DNA of 6,609 nt, taken from assembly GCA_028372485.1 (NCBI GenBank), contig JAOMYS010000056.1:1-6609 (forward strand), read 5' to 3'. Position numbers and translations under genes: made by a program. Positions within the stretch are counted from its first letter, which is position 1, and the number at the start of each line of letters is the position of its first letter. Below are positions 1 through 5,994 of the stretch, one piece after another. The notes under the pieces are model-generated. The model saw only the letters and a program-made list of their open reading frames with translations, did no database searches and was not told the origin of the DNA. The stretch comes from Rickettsiaceae bacterium. Its GTDB lineage: Bacteria > Pseudomonadota > Alphaproteobacteria > Rickettsiales > Rickettsiaceae.

Positions 1-163
1 GATTTCCTTTCCTTCGAGTGTTTTACCCTGTTCCACTCTCTAGCAGAATACAAAGACAGACTTGTGGAATAACAGTGGAATAACAGTGGAAGAAAATTCG
101 TATACAAAATGACGTAGGACGGGCGAATCGTTTACGGTTTAGACATTGCATACTACGAACTTT
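1..163. other. non-coding stretch downstream of rppH
   Basis: No reading frame here looks like a gene on either strand. It lies after the rppH stop, so it is the 3' side of the four-gene run. It holds an 11-bp tandem repeat (64-91) and short complementary segments: TTCCAC at 31-36 can pair with any of the GTGGAA copies in the repeat, ATTCG at 96-100 with CGAAT at 124-128, and CGTAG at 113-117 with CTACG at 153-157. None makes a GC-rich hairpin followed by a U-run, so I do not call a terminator. No tRNA or rRNA features are seen. Confidence 0.6.
64..91. repeat. short tandem repeat, 11-bp unit, about 2.5 copies
   Basis: The unit GTGGAATAACA occurs exactly at 64-74 and 75-85, followed by a partial copy GTGGAA at 86-91. 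It is seen directly in the sequence. It lies in non-coding DNA beyond the last gene of the run and resembles a small replication-slippage repeat; copy number could vary between strains, but no function can be read from it. Confidence 0.85.
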
Positions 164-655
164 TTAAATTTTTAGCAAAGGCTTGAACTCTTTTACAACT
201 TCAGTATATAGCTTAAGTTTAAATGGTATAATATTTGTAAGTAGCTGATCAAAATCCATCCACTGCCATTCTTTGAATTCTGGGTGCTTAGTTTGTATAT
301 TGATATCTTTATCTGAACCGGTAAACTTTATTAGAAACCATTTCTGTCTTTGACCACAATATTTTCCGCTCCATAATTTTGGTATCAAAAAATCTGGAAT
401 ACGGTAACTATACCAGTTTTTGCTTTCTGCAATCACCGTACCTTTATTCGACCCGATCTCTTCTTCCATCTCACGAAGTGCAGCACTACTTGGTGTTTCG
501 CCAAGATCTATACCGCCTTGTGGCATTTGCCAAGCTTCTGAATCTAACCGCTTTCCAACAAACACTTTGTTACTCTGATTGATTATCATCATTCCTACGC
601 CTTGCCTAAAGGGTAAGGTATGATTTTTTCTTATAGTTAATTTTCTATCACCCAT
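164..655 (-). CDS. rppH: RNA pyrophosphohydrolase (Nudix hydrolase, RppH)
   Basis: RppH removes pyrophosphate from the 5' triphosphate end of mRNA in the cytoplasm, giving a 5' monophosphate that invites RNase E-type decay. The 163-residue protein has the usual length. The Nudix box spans residues 47-69: Gly47, Glu53, then Arg61-Glu62 and Glu65-Glu66, with Gly68; these glutamates bind the catalytic metal. The family's WQMPQGGID lead-in (42-50), WYSYRIP (81-87), the QRQKWFLIKF strand (102-111) and the FKEWQWM segment (127-133) all fit RppH/IalA rather than MutT or diadenosine hydrolases. The ATG lies 8 bases inside the upstream DPD gene, so translation is probably coupled; no strong ribosome binding site is seen. 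Rickettsiales relatives call it RppH or, from older invasion work, IalA; the enzyme role is known for the family, and here inferred from similarity. Confidence 0.95.
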   Translation of the reverse strand: MGDRKLTIRKNHTLPFRQGVGMMIINQSNKVFVGKRLDSEAWQMPQGGIDLGETPSSAALREMEEEIGSNKGTVIAESKNWYSYRIPDFLIPKLWSGKYCGQRQKWFLIKFTGSDKDINIQTKHPEFKEWQWMDFDQLLTNIIPFKLKLYTEVVKEFKPLLKI

Positions 656-1697
656 GCTCTTGCACTGTATTTTTTTGTAGTTTGGAAATTGGCACTAACT
701 CAACCCCATGTTTTGTTAACATTTTATACCATTTTTTTATGGTTTCAATAGTGATTGGAAAACCATTAGCATATCCAAGTGCTGTGCCATTTTTTTTAGC
801 AATTTCTACAAGATTCTCTAGCTGCGCTGTTATAAACTCTTCGTCTTGTTTTGTATCTATTATTAAGTCTGGATTAATAATGTTACTATTAGTCTTTTTG
901 CTATTTATCGTATTTTTTGCCGTGCCTTTACCAAAAACTAGAGATAAATTCCTAGTGTCAAGAGCTTCATGCAGCATGTCTAAGGATTTAGTATTACTTG
1001 TGAAAATTTCCTTATAGCTAGAATATACACCATCATAGTTTGATTGAGAATTTAATATTGCATCCAATCTTGATAGATTTTCTGTATTAGATAAGTTACT
1101 ACTTAAGCTATATTTCTTTTTTTTATTAGGAATATTATCACTAGCAAGTGGTAAATATAGATATATTTCATAACCTTCTGCTTTCGCCTTATGTAATAAA
1201 GGTTTTAGGTTATTGGTATAAGGTAAGAAACCGAATCCACACTCTATTGGTAATGTCATTGCAGACTCTGTGGATTTGCGATTAATACCAAGATTGGTAA
1301 CGATGATTGCAATTTTGGGCTTCGAATTGTTACCATACTTGGTTTGATCTTGTGCTGTAGTATTTATTGTAATATCAAAAACTGATTCAGATATTGTATT
1401 ATTTTTAGGAGTTTGCGCTTTATTGCGCACTAGCTCTGTCAATTCTTTATCGAGTAATTTTGAAACTTCTTCTTTTGTACCTTTAGCTCCAATATAATTT
1501 GCTTTGACTTCATGATTTATATTGGAAGGTAATTCGTGTATATTATACGCCCTATATTGTGCAAGATCCGTTGCCTTATTAATCTGGATGGGTCTGGCTG
1601 ATAAAAACCAAAACAATATTACAGCAAAAAGCAGAAGTGCTAGTAAAGTATTAAGTACTATTAAAAATCTTTTTAAAACATGCTTGTCGCTAATCAT
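648..1697 (-). CDS. membrane-anchored divergent polysaccharide deacetylase (DPD/YibQ) family protein, probably without catalytic residues
   Basis: The 349-residue protein has one N-terminal membrane segment (about residues 10-33) after a short Lys/Arg-containing start, a low-complexity linker rich in Asn/Thr/Lys (about 35-125), and a DPD domain (formerly DUF610) from about 127 to 341. Recognisable landmarks are KIAIIVTNLGI (128-138), LPIECGFGFLPY (149-160), the GYEIYLYLPL strand (175-184), NLSRLDAIL (207-215), YDGVYSSYKEIFT (221-233), AQLENLVEIAKKNGTALGY (291-309) and the C-terminal GVELVPISKL (331-340). The domain should face the periplasm. Characterised relatives carry Asp-Asp after the first strand and several histidines; here these are replaced (Thr134-Asn135, Tyr176, Ser226-Ser227, Gly256, Tyr309). 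The enzyme activity is therefore doubtful and a structural or binding role is possible. ATG start shares ATGA with the ctpA stop; two A8 runs lie in the coding strand. Confidence 0.85.
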   Translation of the reverse strand: MISDKHVLKRFLIVLNTLLALLLFAVILFWFLSARPIQINKATDLAQYRAYNIHELPSNINHEVKANYIGAKGTKEEVSKLLDKELTELVRNKAQTPKNNTISESVFDITINTTAQDQTKYGNNSKPKIAIIVTNLGINRKSTESAMTLPIECGFGFLPYTNNLKPLLHKAKAEGYEIYLYLPLASDNIPNKKKKYSLSSNLSNTENLSRLDAILNSQSNYDGVYSSYKEIFTSNTKSLDMLHEALDTRNLSLVFGKGTAKNTINSKKTNSNIINPDLIIDTKQDEEFITAQLENLVEIAKKNGTALGYANGFPITIETIKKWYKMLTKHGVELVPISKLQKNTVQEHG

Positions 1698-3139
1698 TGA
1701 TCAATTTTATTACCTATAATCAATCCACGAATTAAATCATAAGCTCTTGCATATTGATAATCTTCCTTGTATTTCTTAGACATTTCACGCTTCTCTTCTT
1801 TCTTTTTTTCATTTTTCCCTTTATCGCTACTGTTTTCTTCTGACTTTTCGTCATTATTATATTTCTTCAGGTAACTTTTTACAGATGAGCTAGTAAAGGC
1901 AGGATTCTTTTTATCATCCTCTTTTTTCGCATATTCGACTTTAGCATTTTCTATAAAAATATCTGGTTCAACACCAGTAGCATTTATTGATTTACCATTT
2001 GGCGTGTAATATTTAGCAGTAGTAAGCTTCATTCCAGCACGGTCATTGAGCTGTATGAATTTTTGTACTAATCCCTTGCCAAAAGATGTTGTGCCCACAA
2101 CAACAGCTCTCTTATGTTCCTGAAGTGCTGCTGCAACAATTTCTGCAGCAGAGGCGCTTCCTGAATTGATTAATACTACTACTGGTATTTTAGGAGCTTT
2201 TTGTACAAATTTTCCCGCAGAGATAGTTTCATTGTCCTTAGAATTTTTTCCTTTCACAGAAACAATTGTGCCTTGATCTATAAAATATTCTGATATTGCT
2301 ACTGCCTGGTCTAGCACTCCACCCGGATTATTTCTTACATCAAGAATTATACCACTCAATTTTTTCTTCTTCTTGCTTAGAGTTTGCTCTATGTCCTCTA
2401 TAGCTTTTTTCAAAGCTACTGTAGCTTTGTTATTAAATGCAACAATTCTTATATAACCAATTCCAATATCATCTTCTTCCTCTATTTCAAATTTGACTGG
2501 TTTGATCTTAACAATTTCTCGTTTTAGCTCAATTTCTTTTGTAGTCTGCTCATCTTCTTTAAGCACAAGCAAGTTCAAGCTAGTACCAGGTTCACCCCTC
2601 ATTTCTTTCACGGCTTTATTAAATCCCATATTAGAAACTAGCTGCCCGTTAACACCCACTATATAGTCGCCAGCATTGATTCCTGCATTATATGCCGGTA
2701 AGTCATCAATCGGCGTTATTATTTTGATAGCACCACTATCGTAAATGATTTCCACGCCTATTCCCCCAAATTCACCATCTGTATTCGTTAAGAAAAACTC
2801 AAGATCATCATCTGTATAATATCCAGAATAAGGGTCAAGTGATTTCAGCATGCCATTGATTGCCTCATCTACCATTTCCTGATTATTTGACTCTTGAACG
2901 TACTCTTTTTCTATGCGATTGAACACTTCCTGAAATTGCTTGAAATACTCTCCATGAGAAGGTAATGCTGTATTGTTTTTTGTATTTTGATTAACTTGTA
3001 TTGTATCAGCGCTAGTTTTTGCATCCTGTGCTAGGGATGAGGAGCTAATAACGAACAAAAATATTATTTGTAAAATCACGATTAGTTTTTTGGACATATT
3101 GGTTATTTTATTTTTTATAAATGATAAAATCTTTTTCAT
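1694..3139 (-). CDS. ctpA: carboxyl-terminal processing protease, S41 family (CtpA)
   Basis: This periplasmic serine protease trims or degrades proteins from their C-terminal ends. The 481-residue protein begins with a signal peptide: a basic start, a hydrophobic core (about 19-36) and a probable cleavage after Leu-Ala at 36-37. A helical region (about 62-118) leads to a PDZ domain (about 120-213) with the EFGGIGVEI loop and the AGINAGDYIVGVNG core. The S41 core follows (about 225-396). The catalytic set fits the family spacing: Ser330 in SGSASAAEI, Lys355 in SFGKGLVQ and Gln359. A YYTPNGKSINATGVEPD segment (377-393) is also typical. The tail (about 404-460) is strongly Lys/Glu-rich and may be disordered. 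Start: the ATG overlaps the parE stop as ATGA, with a weak AGAG upstream; Met15 is an alternative start that would give a shorter signal peptide. Natural substrates cannot be told from the sequence. Confidence 0.95.
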   Translation of the reverse strand: MKKILSFIKNKITNMSKKLIVILQIIFLFVISSSSLAQDAKTSADTIQVNQNTKNNTALPSHGEYFKQFQEVFNRIEKEYVQESNNQEMVDEAINGMLKSLDPYSGYYTDDDLEFFLTNTDGEFGGIGVEIIYDSGAIKIITPIDDLPAYNAGINAGDYIVGVNGQLVSNMGFNKAVKEMRGEPGTSLNLLVLKEDEQTTKEIELKREIVKIKPVKFEIEEEDDIGIGYIRIVAFNNKATVALKKAIEDIEQTLSKKKKKLSGIILDVRNNPGGVLDQAVAISEYFIDQGTIVSVKGKNSKDNETISAGKFVQKAPKIPVVVLINSGSASAAEIVAAALQEHKRAVVVGTTSFGKGLVQKFIQLNDRAGMKLTTAKYYTPNGKSINATGVEPDIFIENAKVEYAKKEDDKKNPAFTSSSVKSYLKKYNNDEKSEENSSDKGKNEKKKEEKREMSKKYKEDYQYARAYDLIRGLIIGNKIDQ

Positions 3140-5109
3140 ATATATAACTCTGCATTTTCAATAAGTGCATGTTTCTGTATGAATTGAAATCTTTTTTCTG
3201 GTTTTTTCCCCATAAGATTATCTACCATAACATCTGCATTTGCAAAGTCACTAATATTTACTTTATGCAACATACGAGTTTTGGGATTCATTGTTGTTTC
3301 TTTTAGTTGTTTTGGTGTCATTTCTCCAAGACCTTTAAAACGCCCCACTTCTATTTTCGCTTTGTTTTTGGATAATTCTTTAAACAATTTATCTTTTTGT
3401 TGGTCGTTAGACGCATAATATGTGCTACTTCCTTGCGTTAAGCGATATAAAGGGGGTTTTGCTAAATATAAATGCCCATTTTCTATTAATTTTCTCATAT
3501 GCAGATAAAAGAATGTCATTAATAGTGAAGCTATATGCGCACCATCTACATCCGCATCTGTCATGATAATTATTTTCTCATAACGTAAATTTTCTTCCGA
3601 GTATCTATCTTTTGACCCGCAATTAAGTGCTATTTCTAAATCCGACACTTCTTGGTTTGCTGATATTTTTTGCATAGTAGCATTTGCTACGTTTAATATT
3701 TTTCCTCTAAGTGGTAGTATGGCCTGCGTTTTTCTATCCCTAGCTTGCTTTGCAGATCCACCAGCAGAGTCGCCTTCCACTAGAAATAATTCTGTACCCT
3801 TTGCGCTAGTATTTGAACAATCAGCAAGCTTGCCAGGGAGGCGCAATTTTTGCGTTGCTGTTTTTCTACTGACATTTTTTTCGTTCTTACGACTAAGGCG
3901 ATATTCTGCATTGCTAACAAAATGTTCTATTAGCTGAGAGGAAGAATCCTTATTACCACTTAGCCAATGGTCAAAATGGTCCTTTACCAAATTTTCAACC
4001 TGCTTTGCTACTCCATTTGAAACCAGCTTATCTTTAGTCTGTCCTTGAAATACTGGGTCTTTAATAAAAATCGAAAACATTATGCAAGCAGACTCCATAA
4101 TATCATCTATGGTAATTTGTGATGCCTTTTTATTCCCAGCCATTTCACCGTAAATTTTAACCCCTTTTGATAAAGCTCCCCTTAAACCTTGTTCGTGTGT
4201 GCCGCCCATAGGGGTTGGAATAGTATTACAGTAAGATTTTACAAAGCTTGAACCTTCATACCAGCAAATTGCCCATTCGACTTTAACTCCAGACGAGTTG
4301 ATACTCAGATCACCCGAAAAAATATTATTACCAATGATTTTTCTCTTTTCTAGGTGCGAATCTAAATAATCTAAAATCCCTCTTGGAAAATGTATTACAT
4401 CATTATTTGGGACTTCATCTGAAGAATGAATATCTGAATCGCATGCCCAATGAATTTTTACCCCCTTATATAAATATGCTTTTGACTTTGCTAAATTATA
4501 TATTCTTTTTGGACTTAACTTTAAAGAAGCTCCAAAAATTTCTGGATCAGGATAGAATGTAACCTTTGTTCCTTTAAGTTTTTTCTGTGCTGAAGTTTTA
4601 GTGAGATTGGTAACAGGCTTACCACGAGAATATTCTTGTCTATATAACTCACCTTGCTTATAAACTTCCACTACCAGCTTTTCAGATAATGCATTAACTA
4701 CTGATATACCAACGCCATGCAATCCGCCAGATGTTTGATACGCTTTGCCTGAGAATTTTCCACCAGAATGTAATGTTGTTAAGATCACCTCAAGTGCTGA
4801 CTTTGAAGGGAATTTTGGATGGTTATCAACGGGGATACCTCTTCCATTATCGCTGATTGAGACTCCTCCATCAGATAGCATCTCAATTGTAATTTGGGAA
4901 GCAAAACCAGCAACAGCTTCATCCATTGAATTATCAAGTACTTCAGATACAAGATGATGCATTGATGAATCATCCGTTCCTCCGATATACATACCAGGTC
5001 TCATACGTACTGGCTCAAGACCTTCTAGCACTTCTATATCACTTGCTGTATAGCTATTACCCTTGGAACTCTTACTTTCTGTATCATTAAAATGAAATAA
5101 ATCAGACAC
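3136..5109 (-). CDS. parE: DNA topoisomerase IV subunit B (ParE)
   Basis: ParE is the ATPase subunit of topoisomerase IV, which works with ParC to unlink daughter chromosomes. At 657 residues it has ParE length and lacks the extra insertion that makes most proteobacterial GyrB proteins near 800. The GHKL ATPase domain shows EVLDNSMDE (Glu56 as base, Asn60 for magnesium), DNGRGIP (87-93) and the glycine-rich lid GGLHGVG (128-134). The transducer carries the QTK loop (Gln357, Lys359). The TOPRIM domain has EGDSAGG (445-451), PLRGK (466-470) and the metal cluster TDADVDG (517-523, Asp518/520/522). The C-terminal FKGLGEM region (591-597) is intact. The start is GTG at 5107-5109: an in-frame TAA lies at 5136-5134, the next Met is residue 36, inside the conserved VRMRPGMYIGG block, and MSDLF is a common ParE beginning. 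No clear ribosome binding site is seen. First gene of the overlapping run. Confidence 0.96.
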   Translation of the reverse strand: MSDLFHFNDTESKSSKGNSYTASDIEVLEGLEPVRMRPGMYIGGTDDSSMHHLVSEVLDNSMDEAVAGFASQITIEMLSDGGVSISDNGRGIPVDNHPKFPSKSALEVILTTLHSGGKFSGKAYQTSGGLHGVGISVVNALSEKLVVEVYKQGELYRQEYSRGKPVTNLTKTSAQKKLKGTKVTFYPDPEIFGASLKLSPKRIYNLAKSKAYLYKGVKIHWACDSDIHSSDEVPNNDVIHFPRGILDYLDSHLEKRKIIGNNIFSGDLSINSSGVKVEWAICWYEGSSFVKSYCNTIPTPMGGTHEQGLRGALSKGVKIYGEMAGNKKASQITIDDIMESACIMFSIFIKDPVFQGQTKDKLVSNGVAKQVENLVKDHFDHWLSGNKDSSSQLIEHFVSNAEYRLSRKNEKNVSRKTATQKLRLPGKLADCSNTSAKGTELFLVEGDSAGGSAKQARDRKTQAILPLRGKILNVANATMQKISANQEVSDLEIALNCGSKDRYSEENLRYEKIIIMTDADVDGAHIASLLMTFFYLHMRKLIENGHLYLAKPPLYRLTQGSSTYYASNDQQKDKLFKELSKNKAKIEVGRFKGLGEMTPKQLKETTMNPKTRMLHKVNISDFANADVMVDNLMGKKPEKRFQFIQKHALIENAELYI

Positions 5110-5275
5110 TTGTAATTTTTGTACAATATTCTTTTATAATAGAGTTGAATCTAATCAATTTTACCCCAAAAAGCAAGTTAAGTCGCTTTGAGGAAGTAGA
5201 TATTGTTAAATAAATATAGGTAGAGATTGAAAAAATTCACCACTTGCATAATTCCATCTATATATGAAAATCCTC

Positions 5276-5307
5276 CGACTTGTCATCGGTATAAAACGAC
5301 TTGTCAT
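5276..5307. repeat. spaced direct repeat CGACTTGTCAT, two copies
   Basis: The 11-mer CGACTTGTCAT occurs exactly at 5276-5286 and 5297-5307, a period of 21 bases, with the AT-rich spacer CGGTATAAAA between. The two copies sit on the same face of the DNA at about two helical turns, a spacing that would suit a dimeric DNA-binding protein, but it could equally be the remnant of a small duplication. The site is about 170-200 bases before the parE start. The first copy also makes a small CCGA/TCGG hairpin. Confidence 0.7.
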
Positions 5308-5337
5308 TCACGCAAGTAATTTTCTTTCCTTAAGTCT

Positions 5338-5371
5338 TTCCGTACGTGACCGCTAAGGGAGCTATACGGAA
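5338..5371. repeat. perfect 7-bp inverted repeat (possible RNA hairpin)
   Basis: TTCCGTA at 5338-5344 pairs perfectly with TACGGAA at 5365-5371 across a 20-base loop. In the minus-strand sense the interior can add a second, imperfect stem around CTCC/GCGG with a CTTA loop, so the RNA would be a bulged hairpin. It is more GC-rich than its surroundings. No T-run follows on either strand at the distance expected for an intrinsic terminator, so its role in ending the usp transcript is only a possibility. Also compare the finding on group II intron domain V. Confidence 0.6.
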
Positions 5372-5527
5372 TCTCTTAATTGCAGGTGCTATAAAGAGGA
5401 TCTTCCCATCAATGCTGAAATCATCGAGCAGGAAAATAAAGAAGATGATGACGAGTATAAGAGATCTGGGGTATATTCCGATTCTGAAATTATCAGAAAC
5501 TACATTACTTGTTGGATGATAGCGTGA
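5357..5527 (+). pseudogene. possible decayed gene tail (stop-free stretch without a start)
   Basis: After a TAA at 5354-5356 this frame stays open for 56 codons to a TGA at 5525-5527. There is no start codon until an ATG three codons before the end, so it cannot be an intact gene. The implied peptide is acidic and hydrophilic (a NAEIIEQENKEDDDEYKRSG stretch, then YSDSEIIRNY), which looks more protein-like than random AT-rich intergenic translation, and G/C is higher than in the flanks. It would run toward usp on the opposite strand. I do not recognise the family. It may be the C-terminal remnant of a lost gene or simply chance. Confidence 0.25.
5482..5498. repeat. short palindrome, 6-bp arms
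   Basis: TTCTGA (5482-5487) and TCAGAA (5493-5498) are perfect inverted arms around AATTA. It begins 32 bases beyond the usp stop in the direction of transcription. As RNA it would be a weak AU-rich hairpin with no U-run following, so it is at best a transcript-end stabiliser; it may be chance. Confidence 0.45.
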
Positions 5528-5530
5528 TAA

Positions 5531-5962
5531 TTAATCTCTTACGACCATTACAGAAATTGATGAATGGCGAACAATCTTTGAAGCATTAGGTCCAAGCATA
5601 TAATCCCTGAGCTGTGGTCTTACAGCAGAGAGGATTATTAAATCTGCACTAATTTTTTCTGAATAGTTGATAACTTCATCATAGATTGCACCACGACCTA
5701 TATGATATTTGACATCTATTCCTTCTGGGATGAAGTCTTTAATTACATCGTCAAACATCTTACTATACTTAGCTTTTTGGTCGCTCATCCAATGTCTTGG
5801 TAGATAGTCTTCTATCATTTTCATACCAAAATCTGGCATGATGTGAACTAAATGAAGCTTTGCATCAAAAGCATTCACAAAACTCAATGCAACTGGAAAA
5901 ACAACCTTTGCAGATTGTTTATCTGACAAATCGATTGGCATCACAATATTTTTAACCATCAT
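5531..5962 (-). CDS. universal stress protein (UspA family), single domain
   Basis: The 143-residue protein is one complete Usp domain, expected to be a cytoplasmic dimer. The first strand KNIVMPIDLSD (4-14) carries the Asp11 typical of Usp nucleotide sites, followed by the LHLVHIMPDFGM strand (36-47), the GRGAIYDEVINYSE helix start (89-102), ADLIILSAVRP (106-116) and the end motif YMLGPNASKIVRHS (121-134) before the SVMVVRD strand. The classical G-2x-G-9x-G(S/T) ATP motif is only partly kept: the first two glycines are absent and the last appears as LGPNAS. This variant with RPQLRDYMLGPNA is common, as I recall, in an alphaproteobacterial Usp subgroup. It lies 32 bases after the symporter gene and probably shares its transcript. 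Two ATG codons lie in tandem (5960-5962 and 5957-5959); either could start. The specific role is unknown; regulation of the transporter is a possibility. Confidence 0.92.
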   Translation of the reverse strand: MMVKNIVMPIDLSDKQSAKVVFPVALSFVNAFDAKLHLVHIMPDFGMKMIEDYLPRHWMSDQKAKYSKMFDDVIKDFIPEGIDVKYHIGRGAIYDEVINYSEKISADLIILSAVRPQLRDYMLGPNASKIVRHSSISVMVVRD

Positions 5963-5968
5963 ACTATT

Positions 5969-5973
5969 CTCTC
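5969..5973 (-). promoter_or_regulatory. ribosome binding site of the universal stress protein gene
   Basis: The minus strand reads GAGAG here, 6 bases before the first ATG (5962) and 9 before the second (5959). It is the clearest Shine-Dalgarno-like site in the window and does not decide between the two start codons, since both spacings are acceptable. Confidence 0.6.
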
Positions 5974-5994
5974 ATTTCTTTGATCAATTATTAC

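Larger units (their letters stand above)
5110..5530. other. 421-base gap between usp and parE, with short repeats and no intact gene
   Basis: This is the only long gap inside the gene series. It must contain the 3' end of the symporter-usp transcript and probably the promoter of the parE run, since all neighbours read on the minus strand. I see an inverted repeat (5338-5371), an 11-bp direct repeat (5276-5307), a 6-bp palindrome (5482-5498) and a stop-free plus-strand stretch (5357-5527). ACTTGC at 5242-5247 is also complementary to GCAAGT at 5312-5317, bracketing the direct repeat. No well-spaced -35/-10 pair for parE and no hairpin followed by a U-run could be fixed. The segment from about 5130 to 5260 is very AT-rich and otherwise featureless. 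Confidence 0.6.

Noticed and set aside
379..1719. Plus-strand open frames opposite rppH and the DPD gene (379-582, 682-1017, 1522-1719)
   Set aside because: They are reverse shadows of well-supported minus-strand genes, with low-complexity translations and no family motifs.
3719..4973. Open frames inside parE on both strands (3719-3937, 4745-4957, 4785-4973)
   Set aside because: ParE motifs cover the same DNA continuously; these are out-of-frame shadows without their own evidence.
3136..5109. GyrB instead of ParE
   Set aside because: The length of 657 residues, the MSDLF-type start, the SEVLDNSMDEAVAG and DRKTQAILPLRGKILNV motifs and the absence of a large C-terminal insertion favour ParE.
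5133..5158. Possible parE promoter: minus-strand TTGATT (5158-5153) with TATTAT (5141-5136) or TATAAA (5138-5133)
   Set aside because: The spacers would be 11 or 14 bases, too short for a sigma-70 type promoter; AT-rich DNA gives such hexamers by chance.
5338..5371. Intrinsic terminator for usp
   Set aside because: The stem is real but the loop is long and no U-run follows it on the minus strand.
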